Part shown: one piece after another, positions 33,649 through 43,004 of the stretch
How positions within the stretch are numbered: the stretch's first letter is position 1
Layout of the letters: each line of letters starts with the position of its first letter
Assembly (NCBI RefSeq): GCF_030285665.1
Contig: NZ_CP127295.1
Location: 9,052,001-9,116,000 of the forward strand
Direction: 5' to 3'
From: Amycolatopsis mongoliensis
GTDB taxonomy: Bacteria; Actinomycetota; Actinomycetes; Mycobacteriales; Pseudonocardiaceae
DNA length: 64,000 bases
The notes under the pieces: model-generated
The model's input: the letters and a program-made list of their open reading frames with translations, nothing else
Told to the model about the DNA's origin: nothing
The model's database searches: none
Position numbers and translations under genes: made by a program

Positions 33649-35022
33649 TCAGCAATCGCCTTGGCGCGGACGGCAGTGCTCGATCGCGTCGAGCAGGATC
33701 GTGCACGCCACTTCGATCACATCGGGGGTCACGTTCAGAGGTGGCAGGAGCCGGACGACGCAGTCGCCGCGGCCACCGAGCTCGACGATGAGCCCGGCCC
33801 GCAACGCGTGTGCCTGCACCGCGCGGGCGTACCCGGTGGCCGGGTGGCCGCCCTGCGGGGAGACGAGTTCGATCCCCCACATCAGGCCGAGGCCGCGCAC
33901 CTCCCGGACCCACGGCCGGTCGCGCAGCGCCGAGAGCGCCCGGCCGAGCTGCTCGCCGCGCCGCCGGACGTTGCCGAGGACGTCGTCGCGCAGCATGATC
34001 CGCACGGTCTCCGCGCCGGCGGCGAAGGCCGCTTGGTTGCCCCGGAACGTGCCCGTGTGCGCGCCCGGTGCCCAGACGTCCAGGCGACGGTCGTAGAGGA
34101 TGACCGCCACGGGCAGGCCCATCCCGCTCAACGCCTTCGAAGCGACCACGACGTCGGGCTCGATGTCGTACTGCTCGAACGCGAACCAGGTTCCGGTGCG
34201 GCCGCACCCGGTCTGCACCTCGTCGAGCACGAGCGGGATGTCGAGCTCCCGGGTCAGCGCGCGGACCCGGCGGGCGAACGCGCGGCGGGCCGGGATCACC
34301 CCGCCCTCGCCCTGCACCAGTTCCATGACCACGGCAGCCGGCCGCGGCACGCCACCGAGCGGGTCGCGCAGCACGCGTTCGAGCAGCCCCACGCAGTTGA
34401 TGTCACAGCTGTCCGGGGTCAGCCCGAGCGGGCACCGTGAACAGGACGAGTACGGGAAGAAGTGCACGCCGGGCACGCCGTGGGCGATCGGCTGCTTCTG
34501 CGCGACGAGGCCGGTCAGCGCCATCGCCGCGTGGCTCGCCCCGTGGAAACCGCCCTGGAAGGACACGACGTCCCCGCGTCCGGTCGCGGTCTTGCAGAGC
34601 TTGAGCGCGGCGTCCACCGCGTTCGCGCCGCCGGGCCCGCAGAAGTGCACCTTCATCCGCGATCGCAGGGCCGGCGGGAGCATCGCCAGCTGAGCGTCGA
34701 CGAACGCGCGCTTCGCCGGGGTCGGGAAGTCCAGGCCGTGCGTGAGCAGCCGGAGCTGCTCGTTCGCCGCGTGGACCACTTCGGGGTGGTTGTGGCCCAG
34801 CGCGAGCACCCCGGCTCCGGACAGGAAGTCGATGAAGACGTTCCCGTCGACGTCCCGAACGTAGCTGCCGGCCCCTTCGGCGAGGGCGATCGGCAGGTTC
34901 CGCGGGTAGACCCGGGCGTTGGACTCCCAGCGCCGCTGGTGCGCCAGGAACTCCGCCGACCGCGGACCGGGCAGGTCACCGGTGACGTGCGGCTGCGTGA
35001 TGCCCGTCCGGGCGCCGGTCAC
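33649..35022 (-). CDS. class III aminotransferase, diaminobutyrate-2-oxoglutarate type
   Basis: A 457-residue PLP enzyme of the acetylornithine/diaminobutyrate aminotransferase class. Landmarks: [20 protein letters not shown] (46-70), [20 protein letters not shown] (129-148), the PLP Asp267 in [13 protein letters not shown] and the Schiff-base Lys296 in [14 protein letters not shown] Cys cluster ([17 protein letters not shown], 194-210) resembles that of Dat-type diaminobutyrate enzymes as I recall them. Predicted reaction: aspartate semialdehyde plus glutamate to L-2,4-diaminobutyrate plus 2-oxoglutarate. It starts at a GTG overlapping the synthetase stop (GTGA), so it is the last gene of the coupled operon and supplies its monomer. 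Confidence 0.88.
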   Translation of the reverse strand: MTGARTGITQPHVTGDLPGPRSAEFLAHQRRWESNARVYPRNLPIALAEGAGSYVRDVDGNVFIDFLSGAGVLALGHNHPEVVHAANEQLRLLTHGLDFPTPAKRAFVDAQLAMLPPALRSRMKVHFCGPGGANAVDAALKLCKTATGRGDVVSFQGGFHGASHAAMALTGLVAQKQPIAHGVPGVHFFPYSSCSRCPLGLTPDSCDINCVGLLERVLRDPLGGVPRPAAVVMELVQGEGGVIPARRAFARRVRALTRELDIPLVLDEVQTGCGRTGTWFAFEQYDIEPDVVVASKALSGMGLPVAVILYDRRLDVWAPGAHTGTFRGNQAAFAAGAETVRIMLRDDVLGNVRRRGEQLGRALSALRDRPWVREVRGLGLMWGIELVSPQGGHPATGYARAVQAHALRAGLIVELGGRGDCVVRLLPPLNVTPDVIEVACTILLDAIEHCRPRQGDC

Positions 35023-38000
35023 GACCGCCTCCCGGGTGCGACCGGTTCACCGGCGATCTCCGTGGCCGGGTTGCCCCGCCAGCGCGACCCCGCCGCCGTG
35101 ACGGAGCCCTTCATCAGGAACGCGTCGGCCTCGACGACGCCCGCTTCGCCGATCGTGACGCCGTAGTGGACGAACGCGCCGACGCCGATGGTGCTCCCGG
35201 TGCCGACGGTGGTGTGGTCGGACTTGAACGTGCCGTCCTCGAGCGAGTGGCACTGGATCACGCTGCCCGCGTTGAGGGTGACGTCGTCGCCCAGGGTGAC
35301 CAGCGACTTCTCCGGCATCGCGCACCCGTCGTCGAAGACGCGGCGGCCGACGCGCACACCCAGCAGCCGCCACAGCAGGCCCTTGACGGGCGTGCCGTTG
35401 AACAGCGCGAGGTACCGGCCGGGGCTCAGCTTCCAGAACCGTTCGTGCCGCCAGAAGATCGGGTCGTAGATCGAGCAGAACCGCGGCCGCAGCCGCCGGA
35501 AGCCCTGCGCCGCGCGTTCGGCCAGCACCAGGAACCCGACGGAGAACAGCAGCGCGGCCACGATGCCCCCGGCCGTGGCGAACGCCCCGAACCGCGGGTG
35601 CAGCCCGCCCGCGAGCACCCCGATGCCGACGATCCCGGTCAGGTTCAGCCACTGCACGAGCACGTACCAGGCGATGGTGACCGTGTTGTGCCGCAGCTTG
35701 GCCGCCAGGCCGCGGCGCCGGGCCGCCCCGGTCCACAGGTGGTCGAAGCCCCGGTCCCGCCGGACCGAGCGGGGGATCTCGAACGCCGGCGAGCCGAGCA
35801 GGCCGACGTCCTCCCGGACCGGACCGTCGAGCGGGACCAGCACCTTGGTCGCCAGCAGGCAGTTCCGGCCGACGCGGGCACCGGGCGGGTACGCGATGTC
35901 GTTGCCCAGGAACGCTTCCGGCGCGACGGCGGTCCGGCGGAGCCGGAAGGACGAACCCGAGTAGTCCGCGTTGAGCAGCGAAAGCCCGTCCGAGACCATG
36001 GTCCCGGTGCCGACCGTGCTCAGGAACGGCGTCTCGTGCTTGACCTCGACCCCGAAGTTGGACCCGGTCTGCCGGACCGCGGACAGGTCGTACCCCAGCC
36101 CGCGCAGGTAGTGCACGATGTAACTGCTGTCCCCGAACAGGTAGGTGAACGTGCGGACGTTCGTCAGCCGCGCGATCCACCGCTGGACGGCGTGGTGGAA
36201 GCCGTAGAGCGGGTAGACCCGGTCCGGGGCGAGGAACAGCGAGAGAAATCGCGGCACCGTCAAGACCACCGCCAGGCCGCCGACCAGCGCCCCGAAGTAC
36301 AGCACCGTCGACTCGACGAACCGGGCGCCGTCGACGGCCCAGCCGGCGAGGTCCGCCCGGTCCGGCTGGAAGAACCGGACCAGCGCACTCGCGGCCGCGA
36401 GTGTCGCCGGTGTCGTCACCAGCAGGAGCGCCGACAGCTGGGCAGCCGCGAACGCCGTCCGGCGCGACCACCCGGCCACCCCGGCCGCGAGCGCCTGGTA
36501 GTCCACTGTGGAGGGACGGCCGGGTGAGCCGTGCCAGCGCTCCCCGGCCGGCACGGACTGTCCGGCGGCGAGCGCGGACGCGTGTCCGAGCTGGGCGTCT
36601 TCGCCCAGCTCCGTGTCGATGTCGAGCACGGCCGTCTCGCCGACGAACGCCCGGCGACCCACCGTCACCCGGCCGGTCCGGATGCGGCCCGCCTCGGCGC
36701 GGTAACAGGTGAAGGACGAGTCCTTCCGGACGACCGCGCCCTCGCCGACGGTCAGCAGGTCGGTGCACACGGGCAGGGTCCGCGACAGGATGAGCGCGCC
36801 CGCGCCGATGTCCGCCCCGAGCAGCCGCAGGTACAGCGAATACCACGGCGAGCCGGTGAACAGTGCCAGCGGGCAGAACCGGAGCACCGTCTTGACCGTC
36901 CAGAACCGCAGGTAAGCCGGGCTCCAGAGCGGGATCTCCCCGGGTTTCCAGCGCCCCACGAGGAGCCACTTCACCGCGATCGGCACCACACAGAGCGCGG
37001 CGAACCCGACCGTGCCGGCGGTGACCGCGCGCAGGTATCCGTCGAGCAGCCCGGTTGCCGCGGAAACCCAGCCGTAGGCCGTGTCCACGAGCAACGCGGA
37101 CGCGGCGACGTAGGCCAGGAAGACGAGCAGCTGGTAGGCACCGCACAGCGCGTAGGCCAGGTTCCCGGCCCGGTGCGGGGTGCCGGTGGTGATCGCCGGG
37201 GCGACCCCGGTCTCCGTCCGGGCCACCGAGCGGGCCAGCTCGCGGACCGTCGGGTGCAGGTACAGCTGCTTCACCGGCAGCGGAGCGAGCTCTCCGCACT
37301 CCCGCACGCGCGAAGAGAACTTCGCCAGCAGCAGGGAATCCGCCGCGAGGTCGTCGAAGAAGTGCGCCGTCACCGAGACCCGGTCGAGCCGGAACACCTC
37401 GGCGAGCGCCTCCGCCAGGACCCGCTCGGTCCGGGTCTCCGGGGGCACGTACGCCGCTTCGGCCACCAGCGCCCGCGGGCCGCCCGGCGCCGGGAGGTTC
37501 GCCCGGTCCGCCTTGTGGCTCGGGGTCATCGGGATGCGGTCGAGCCGCTCGAAGTACACCGGCACCATGTAGCCGGGGAGGCGCTCGCGGAGCAGGCGGC
37601 GCAGCTGCGCGACGTCCACGGCGGCGGTGTCCCGGCGCAGGCTGTAGTAGGCGACCAGCTCGGTCACGCCCGGCTCCGGGTGGTGGGTGCCGACGACCGC
37701 CTGCGCGACGCCCGGTGCCCGCAACAGGATCGACTCGATTTCGGTGAGCTCGACGCGGTAGCCGCGGACCTTGACCTGCGTGTCCGTCCGCCCGTGGTAC
37801 TCGATCTCGCCGTCCGCGGTGATCCGGCCCAGGTCGCCGGTGCGGTAGATCCGGCCGGACGGGTTGTCCTCGATGCCGAGGAAGTCCGGGACGAACGCGC
37901 GCTCGGTCAGGTCGGGCCGGTTCAGGTAGCCGGTCGCGAGCCCGATCCCGGCGATGCCGATCTCGCCGAGCTCGCCGGCGGGCAGCGCCCGCGGCTCTTC

Positions 38001-39074
38001 GGGATCGAGGATGACCACGGAGTAGGTGGGCAGCGGCACCCCGATGGTGACCGGCCGGTCGGGGTGCAGCACCGCCCACGTCGCGGTGACAGTCGTCTCG
38101 GTCGGGCCGTAGACGTTCAGGAAGCGGCGGCCGGGCCGGTGCCACCGGCCGACCAGGTCCTCCGGGCACGCCTCGCCCGAGACCAGCAGGAACCGCAGGT
38201 CCGGCAGGTCTTCGTCGAGGGTGGCCAGCAAGGTGGGCACGCAGCACAGCGCGGTGATCCGGTTCTCCCGCAGGAAATCCTGCAGCTCGGCACCGGCCGG
38301 CGCGGCGCCGCGAGGCCGCGGCACCAGCGTCGCCCCGGACAGCAGCGGCACCCAGATCTCCTCCACGGAAAAGTCGAAGGCGATCGTCATGCCCTGGTAG
38401 ACCCGGTCGGCCGGGTCGATCCCGTAGACCTCGGCCGCGACGCGGACGAAGTTGACGATGGCGGCGTGCTCGATCGGCACGCCCTTCGGCAGCCCGGTGG
38501 AGCCGGAGGTGTAGACGACGTAACAGAGATCGCCGGCCGGCTCGCCGCGTTCGGCCGGCGTCAGCCGTTCGCCGGAGCGGGCGCCGATCCGGTCCTCCTC
38601 GCCGTCGACGCAGAGCAGGGCGGCGCCGTCCGCGGCGAACCGGTCCCGCAGCGACGACACGGTCAGCACCAGCCGGACCCCGGCGTCCCGCACGATGAAC
38701 GTCAGCCGGTCGTCCGGGAAGGCCGCGTCGAGCGGCACGTAGGCCGCATTGACCTTGAGCACGGCGAGCATCGCGACGTAGCCGGTCACCGGCTCGTCGA
38801 AGAGCAACGCGATCCGGTCGCCGGGCCGCATGCCCTGCGTCCGCAGGTGCCGGGCGAGGCGGTTGGCCCGGGCGTCCAGCTCACCGAAGGTCAGCCGGAG
38901 CCCGCCCGCGTCCACGGCGAGCCGCCCGGCCTGCCCATCGCGGTCGCAGAGCTGCTCGAAGAGGTGGTCGAGCCGTTCCGCGCCCGGCCGGCGGCTCCGC
39001 CCGTCGAACCCGCCGCAGGTGAGGACGCGGCCACCGGCCGTCAGCACGCCCGCGGGCGTTTCGCGCGGGCTCAC
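35019..39074 (-). CDS. Pls-type membrane NRPS, predicted cationic homopoly-amino acid synthetase
   Basis: A 1351-residue protein with the design of epsilon-poly-lysine synthetase (about 1320 residues). Adenylation domain 35-530: [11 protein letters not shown] (A3), NVYGPTETT (A5), YRTGDLGR (A7), [11 protein letters not shown] (A8), Lys521 (A10). Thiolation domain 545-615 with the phosphopantetheine Ser580 in [10 protein letters not shown]. Then pairs of TM segments (from about 640; 865-940; 1105-1165) alternate with three soluble acetyltransferase-like/hexapeptide domains; the last reads [32 protein letters not shown]. There is no thioesterase or condensation domain. Predicted to link one amino acid iteratively through its side-chain amine. 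The GTG start overlaps the aspartokinase stop; its own stop overlaps the aminotransferase start. Confidence 0.92.
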   Translation of the reverse strand: MSPRETPAGVLTAGGRVLTCGGFDGRSRRPGAERLDHLFEQLCDRDGQAGRLAVDAGGLRLTFGELDARANRLARHLRTQGMRPGDRIALLFDEPVTGYVAMLAVLKVNAAYVPLDAAFPDDRLTFIVRDAGVRLVLTVSSLRDRFAADGAALLCVDGEEDRIGARSGERLTPAERGEPAGDLCYVVYTSGSTGLPKGVPIEHAAIVNFVRVAAEVYGIDPADRVYQGMTIAFDFSVEEIWVPLLSGATLVPRPRGAAPAGAELQDFLRENRITALCCVPTLLATLDEDLPDLRFLLVSGEACPEDLVGRWHRPGRRFLNVYGPTETTVTATWAVLHPDRPVTIGVPLPTYSVVILDPEEPRALPAGELGEIGIAGIGLATGYLNRPDLTERAFVPDFLGIEDNPSGRIYRTGDLGRITADGEIEYHGRTDTQVKVRGYRVELTEIESILLRAPGVAQAVVGTHHPEPGVTELVAYYSLRRDTAAVDVAQLRRLLRERLPGYMVPVYFERLDRIPMTPSHKADRANLPAPGGPRALVAEAAYVPPETRTERVLAEALAEVFRLDRVSVTAHFFDDLAADSLLLAKFSSRVRECGELAPLPVKQLYLHPTVRELARSVARTETGVAPAITTGTPHRAGNLAYALCGAYQLLVFLAYVAASALLVDTAYGWVSAATGLLDGYLRAVTAGTVGFAALCVVPIAVKWLLVGRWKPGEIPLWSPAYLRFWTVKTVLRFCPLALFTGSPWYSLYLRLLGADIGAGALILSRTLPVCTDLLTVGEGAVVRKDSSFTCYRAEAGRIRTGRVTVGRRAFVGETAVLDIDTELGEDAQLGHASALAAGQSVPAGERWHGSPGRPSTVDYQALAAGVAGWSRRTAFAAAQLSALLLVTTPATLAAASALVRFFQPDRADLAGWAVDGARFVESTVLYFGALVGGLAVVLTVPRFLSLFLAPDRVYPLYGFHHAVQRWIARLTNVRTFTYLFGDSSYIVHYLRGLGYDLSAVRQTGSNFGVEVKHETPFLSTVGTGTMVSDGLSLLNADYSGSSFRLRRTAVAPEAFLGNDIAYPPGARVGRNCLLATKVLVPLDGPVREDVGLLGSPAFEIPRSVRRDRGFDHLWTGAARRRGLAAKLRHNTVTIAWYVLVQWLNLTGIVGIGVLAGGLHPRFGAFATAGGIVAALLFSVGFLVLAERAAQGFRRLRPRFCSIYDPIFWRHERFWKLSPGRYLALFNGTPVKGLLWRLLGVRVGRRVFDDGCAMPEKSLVTLGDDVTLNAGSVIQCHSLEDGTFKSDHTTVGTGSTIGVGAFVHYGVTIGEAGVVEADAFLMKGSVTAAGSRWRGNPATEIAGEPVAPGRRS

Positions 39075-40276
39075 GACCTCGCCTCCACCGGCCGGTCGAG
39101 ACGGAACGACCGGTGCAGCGCGCGGACGGCCTCGTCGAGCCGGTCGAGCGGCAGCACCGCGGTGAGCCGGCTGTCGGAGATCGCCATCGCCGGCATCGTG
39201 GCGCCGAGCTCACCGGCGATGCGCAGCACCTCGGCGGGCAGGGCGGGCCGGTCCAGCAGGCCCGTGCCGACCACGGACAGCGCGCCCAGGTCGTCGTCCA
39301 CCGACCACCGGGCGCCGAGCGCCTCGACGAGGTCGCGAGCGGATCCGGCGAACGGCGCCGGGCCATGGAGCGTGAACCGCAGCTCGCCCGGGACCGGCCA
39401 GCTCAGCGTGTCCGGGCGGAGCCCGTGCGCGACCAGGTCCGTCAGCAGCCGGGCGCCGCGGTCCGGGGACAGCCCCGGCGCGTCGATCCGCAGCAGCCGG
39501 ACGTCGCGGTCGTGCGCGATGCCGATGACCTCGGCGCCGCGTTCCAACGGCGGTTCCGCCGCCCGCACCCGGGTGCTCGGCCCGGTGCGCGAGGAATGCA
39601 ACACGCGCACCGTCACCCCGCGCCGCCCGGCCAGCTCGACCGACCTCGGGTGCAGGACCCGGGCGCCGCCCCGGGCGAGCTCCGCCATGGCCTCGTAGGA
39701 GATCGACGGCACCGGCCGCGTGTCCGGCACGATCCGCGGATCCGCGGTGCGCACACCCGGGACGTCGGTGCAGATCTCGCATTCGGTCGCCCCGAGCGCG
39801 GCCGCGATCGCGACCGCCGTCGTATCGGACCCGCCCCGCCCCAGCGTCCGGAGCTCACCACGGGTGTCACGGCCCTGGAACCCGGCGACCACGACGACCC
39901 GCCCGGCCCGCAAGCCCTCGAGGACGCGGTCCGGGTCGATCCGCACGATCGTCCCGGCTCCCGGTTCACCGGTCACCTCGATACCCGCCTGGTCACCCGT
40001 GAGCGAAACGGCCTCGACCCCGCGCCGGGTCAGGGCCAGCGCCAGCACCGCGGCCGAGACCTGTTCCCCGGTCGCCAGGAGCTGGTCGAGCTCGCGAGGA
40101 TCCGGCCGTTCGGCGAACTCCCCCGCCAGCGCGACGAGCCGGTCCGTGGCGTCGCCCATCGCCGAGACGACCACGACGACCTGCTTTCCGGCTCCGGCCA
40201 GCGCTGCGACCTGCCCGGCCGCCCCGCGCACCAGCTCCGGCGTGGCCAGCGAAGACCCACCGTATTTCCGCACCAC
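39071..40276 (-). CDS. aspartokinase
   Basis: About 401 residues. I chose GTG 40276 because GGAGAGG lies just upstream and the family begins near VVRKYGGSS; ATG 40330 would add 18 residues without a ribosome site. Kinase landmarks: RKYGGSSLATPELV, VVVVSAMGDATDRL, LLATGEQVSAAVLALAL, GRGGSDTTAVAIAAAL and CTDVPGVRTADPRIVP. Two C-terminal ACT domains (about 265-400) are divergent from house-keeping forms. It makes aspartyl phosphate, the first step to aspartate semialdehyde. Its place at the head of the polymer operon suggests a dedicated, perhaps feedback-insensitive copy, as in poly-lysine producers. Confidence 0.9.
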   Translation of the reverse strand: MVRKYGGSSLATPELVRGAAGQVAALAGAGKQVVVVVSAMGDATDRLVALAGEFAERPDPRELDQLLATGEQVSAAVLALALTRRGVEAVSLTGDQAGIEVTGEPGAGTIVRIDPDRVLEGLRAGRVVVVAGFQGRDTRGELRTLGRGGSDTTAVAIAAALGATECEICTDVPGVRTADPRIVPDTRPVPSISYEAMAELARGGARVLHPRSVELAGRRGVTVRVLHSSRTGPSTRVRAAEPPLERGAEVIGIAHDRDVRLLRIDAPGLSPDRGARLLTDLVAHGLRPDTLSWPVPGELRFTLHGPAPFAGSARDLVEALGARWSVDDDLGALSVVGTGLLDRPALPAEVLRIAGELGATMPAMAISDSRLTAVLPLDRLDEAVRALHRSFRLDRPVEARS

Positions 40277-40319
40277 GAGCCTCTCCGTACACACACCGAT
40301 CCCGATGTCCGAAATGTCA

Positions 40320-40333
40320 GGTACGGCCATACC
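40320..40333. promoter_or_regulatory. GGTAC-type palindrome at the head of the polymer operon
   Basis: GGTACGGCCATACC, 43 bases upstream of the aspartokinase GTG (40276), covering the alternative ATG at 40330. Related to the palindromes at 25191, 32190 and 42949; a candidate operator controlling the operon. Confidence 0.4.
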
Positions 40334-41010
40334 ACACGTTTTATTCACCAATCGCCCCTCTGCCGACGCAACCGGACCACGCAGTGCTCGACCCGGAAAC
40401 CGATCACTCATCGATCGCCAATCCGACCCGACATCGGGAGCCGACGCGATCCGCCCCTGACGCCGCGGCATTTCGATCGATCCGCGAGCGCGTCTTTTAC
40501 GCGCAAGTGCACCTTCTCGGGCGGGAGACCACGACGATCGGCCGAAAAACCTCACCACCCAGCCACACACAACCGAAAGTAGTGCGCAATTCCGACGCGG
40601 GGTACCTCCGTACGCGGTAACCGGATAGCGCCACCGGGATCACGACTTGACACCGACCGGTTCATTCGGCCGACCGGCGACTCAGCCGAAATGACGACCC
40701 TTTCCGAGCAGTCCCTCGCCAATTCGTCGCCGCGCCCCGATTCCAGCCCGCCGGAGCATATTCTCCGGTCTCCTGGACCACGAAATCGGCGTCGATATCC
40801 CCTCACCCGGGGGTGTGCCCGCCGAAACCGGCAAAGGCACACCTCCGGAAGATGATTGAAATATCACACGCCAATGTCGCCGCATCACGATTGAATCGCG
40901 CGGGCGAGCGGCGAAGACCGGATTTTCCGGTATCGTCACCACCAACCCGGACCGCCCGGCGGACCCGGCCCGCCGTCACCCGGTTCCGGCCACGAATCCC
41001 TGGAGCACCT
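40334..41010. other. 677-base divergent intergenic region
   Basis: Separates the polymer operon (minus) from the SnoaL-like/TetR pair (plus). It is visibly richer in A/T than the genes, lacks any protein-like frame, and should hold both promoters. Seen in it: GGTACCTCCGTAC near 40601, TTGACA at 40647 and the CCCCTCACCCGGGGGTG motif at 40799. No hairpin typical of a riboswitch was recognised. Confidence 0.55.
40799..40818. promoter_or_regulatory. CCCCTCAYCCGGGGGTG motif, copy 2
   Basis: CCCCTCACCCGGGGGTGTGC, identical in 19 of 20 bases to the copy at 46988. It lies 192 bases upstream of the SnoaL-like gene within the long divergent region. Confidence 0.5.
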
Positions 41011-41430
41011 GTGAACGCTGCTGCGCAGACCGGCTGCCGCCGTCCGGAACCGGCCGCCATCGTCCTTGCGCAGCAAGTACTCCTGCGATTCGGCACCAGG
41101 GACTTCGCCGGTGTCGCGCAATTGCTCGCACCGCGCGTCGAGTGGTGCGGCCCCACCCCGGACCGACCGGATGGCACCCGCGAGACCTGTACCCGGCGAC
41201 AGGTCGAATCGTTCCTGTTCGCCTTCGATTCGGCGATGACCGTCGCCGGGCTCAGTGTCGGCCGCTGGGTCTGCGAGGAGGACACCGTCGTGGTGCTCGG
41301 CCGGATCCACTGTCAGGATCGGGCCGACGGCGCGGAGTCGTCCTTCGAGTTCGCCGTGTCCCTCACGGCGGGGGCGGACCTCGTCGACTCGTGCTGGCTG
41401 CTCGCGCGGCGGGCCGGCACCTCCCCATGA
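41011..41430 (+). CDS. SnoaL-like/NTF2-fold protein
   Basis: A 139-residue protein from GTG 41011 with GGAG upstream. It has the cone-shaped alpha+beta pattern of SnoaL/NTF2 proteins: AIVLAQQVLLRFGTRDFAGV, AQLLAPRVEWCGPTP, RRQVESFLFAFDSAMTVAGL, VGRWVCEEDTVVVLGRIHCQ and FEFAVSLTAGADLVDSCWLL. Such proteins bind small hydrophobic ligands or act as isomerases, cyclases or hydrolases. Its stop overlaps the following TetR start by 4 bases (ATGA), so it may serve or sense the same ligand. Confidence 0.8.
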   Translation: MNAAAQTGCRRPEPAAIVLAQQVLLRFGTRDFAGVAQLLAPRVEWCGPTPDRPDGTRETCTRRQVESFLFAFDSAMTVAGLSVGRWVCEEDTVVVLGRIHCQDRADGAESSFEFAVSLTAGADLVDSCWLLARRAGTSP

Positions 41431-42068
41431 CCGGCACCGCCCGTGGCCGGCGGACGCGCGAAGAACTGGTCGACGCCGCCGCGGCGATCTTCGACCGGGA
41501 CGGCTTCGCGGGCACCACGCTGGACACCGTCTGCGCGGAGGCCGAAGTGACGAAGGGGGCGCTCTACTGCCACTTCCCGTCCAAGGCGGCACTGGCCGCG
41601 GCCGTCGTCGAGCGATACTGCCCCCTGTGGTGGGAACTGGCGGCACGGTTGTCCGCCCGGTACCCCAGCCCGGCCCAGGTTCTCGTCGAGCTGACCTTCG
41701 AGGTGGCCCGGCGCCTGCAGCGCGATCCGGCGTACCGGGCGAGCGTCCGGCTGCCACTGCACGCCGAACTCGCCGACCTGCTCGCACCGGCACACTTCCT
41801 CGGCTGGCTCGCCGTGGTGCGGGAACTGCTGCGGCGGGCCCGGCGAGCGGGTGAGCTCCGCGGTGACGTCGACGTGCGGACAGCGGCCGAAAGCACCGTC
41901 GCGGAGTTCGCCGGCACGCACCTCGTGGCCCGGGCGACGGCCGGTGAACACGACCTGGTCGCCCGGGTCGGCGGGATGTGGCGGCAGCGCCTGCCGGGGC
42001 TGGTCGCTCCCGAGACCTGGGCGCGGCTGAGCCTCGATCCGCCGGGCGCGGACCCGGAACCGGGGTGA
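41427..42068 (+). CDS. TetR-family regulator (gamma-butyrolactone-receptor-like)
   Basis: A 213-residue repressor. Helix-turn-helix at residues 10-55: TREELVDAAAAIFDRDGFAG, TTLDTVCAEAEVTKGALYCH, FPSKAALAAAVVERY. The KGALYxHFxSKxxLA stretch is typical of the ArpA/ScbR gamma-butyrolactone receptor branch, though many other TetR proteins share it. Translationally coupled to the SnoaL-like gene. Such receptors often control antibiotic clusters; here it is divergent from the poly-amino acid operon and may regulate it. A bidirectional terminator follows immediately. Confidence 0.85.
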   Translation: MTGTARGRRTREELVDAAAAIFDRDGFAGTTLDTVCAEAEVTKGALYCHFPSKAALAAAVVERYCPLWWELAARLSARYPSPAQVLVELTFEVARRLQRDPAYRASVRLPLHAELADLLAPAHFLGWLAVVRELLRRARRAGELRGDVDVRTAAESTVAEFAGTHLVARATAGEHDLVARVGGMWRQRLPGLVAPETWARLSLDPPGADPEPG

Positions 42069-42092
42069 CCGGCGAGGGGCGCCGGTCACCCC
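42062..42092. terminator. bidirectional hairpin terminator
   Basis: GGGGTGACCGGCG, loop AGGGG, CGCCGGTCACCCC: perfect 13-base arms spanning the TetR stop and ending 7 bases before the stop of the convergent RTX-like gene. Serves both strands. Confidence 0.8.
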
Positions 42093-42099
42093 GCGCCGG

Positions 42100-42858
42100 T
42101 CAGAAGATGAACTCGCACCGGGACAACGCCTCGAACCGCGAATCACAGCGGTCGGCCGCACCGGGACCACCGTCTCCGAAGTCGACGCCCTCCGCGTCGG
42201 TGAGGGTGTCGTTGCCCTCGGCGCCGCGGACGATGTCGTTGCCGGTCCCGCCGTCGAGATCGTCGTTGCCCGCACCGCCGTCGAGGGTGTCGTTCCCGGA
42301 GTCACCGCTGATCCGGTCCGGGCCGGCCTGCCCGCCCAGTGTGTCGGCACCCGGACCGCCGTTGATCGTGTCGCCGCCGGCTCCCCCGTCGGCGTCGTCG
42401 TCACCCGCGCCGGCTTCGATGACGTCCACGCCCGCTCCGCCGCTGAGCGTGTCGGCACCGGCCCCGCCGTCCAGCCGGTCGGCGCCCTGGCTGCCGAGCA
42501 GGGTGTCCGCACCGGCTTCACCGTTCAGCGTGTCGGCGCCGGCTTCGCCGTCCGCCCAGTCGGCGCCGTCCCCGCCGAAGAACTGGTCGTTGCCGGCGCC
42601 GAGGCAGGCGGTGTCGTTGCCACCGAGGCCGAACACGACGTCGTTCCCGCCGAGCGCCACGAACACGTCCGCGCCGGGCGTGCCGTACAGCACGTCCGCG
42701 CCGGCCGTGCCGACCTCGGTGGCCGGCAAGCCGTGGCAGGTCGGCGCCTGCTGCGCCACCGCCGTTCCGGCCGGAACCAGCACGAAGCCCGCGGCCAGCG
42801 CCACCGGGCAGAGCACCCGGCCCGCGCGGCGGACGGCACCGTAACGCTGTTCCTTCAT
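42100..42858 (-). CDS. secreted RTX-like calcium-binding repeat protein
   Basis: A 252-residue exported protein; ATG 42858 follows AGGGGAGGG. Residues 1-37 are a signal peptide ([23 protein letters not shown]). From about 55 to 235 it is made of glycine-aspartate nonapeptides of RTX/hemolysin type ([40 protein letters not shown]), roughly sixteen in a row, which wind into a calcium-filled beta roll. There is no enzyme domain; a final [13 protein letters not shown] closes with two Cys. It may be a surface or secreted calcium-stabilised scaffold. Proteins of this all-repeat kind are common in actinomycetes, role unknown. Confidence 0.88.
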   Translation of the reverse strand: MKEQRYGAVRRAGRVLCPVALAAGFVLVPAGTAVAQQAPTCHGLPATEVGTAGADVLYGTPGADVFVALGGNDVVFGLGGNDTACLGAGNDQFFGGDGADWADGEAGADTLNGEAGADTLLGSQGADRLDGGAGADTLSGGAGVDVIEAGAGDDDADGGAGGDTINGGPGADTLGGQAGPDRISGDSGNDTLDGGAGNDDLDGGTGNDIVRGAEGNDTLTDAEGVDFGDGGPGAADRCDSRFEALSRCEFIF

Positions 42859-42948
42859 CGAAACCCTCCCCTTCCGGCAGGCGGCGAAGTTCGCCGCCTG
42901 CCGGAAAGGTACGAAGGGGCTGCCGGGCCGCCCAACCCCTCGCGGTGT

Positions 42949-42964
42949 GATACCCCCGGCATCC
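42949..42964. promoter_or_regulatory. imperfect GATACC palindrome upstream of RTX-like gene
   Basis: GATACCCCCGGCATCC, 90 bases upstream of the RTX-like start; resembles GGTACCCCCGGTACC at 32190. Confidence 0.25.
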
Positions 42965-43004
42965 TCCGGTCCGCCGCCCCCCGGTGAGCGGGGCGGAAAC
43001 CGCG

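Noticed and set aside
40647..40652. TTGACA as a -35 box for the SnoaL/TetR pair
   Set aside because: No acceptable -10 hexamer at 16-19 bases downstream and more than 350 bases to the start codon.
40334..41010. Possible lysine-type riboswitch or attenuator before the aspartokinase operon
   Set aside because: The long intergenic region tempted this reading, but no conserved riboswitch core, leader peptide rich in Lys/Thr or terminator/antiterminator pair was found upstream of 40276.
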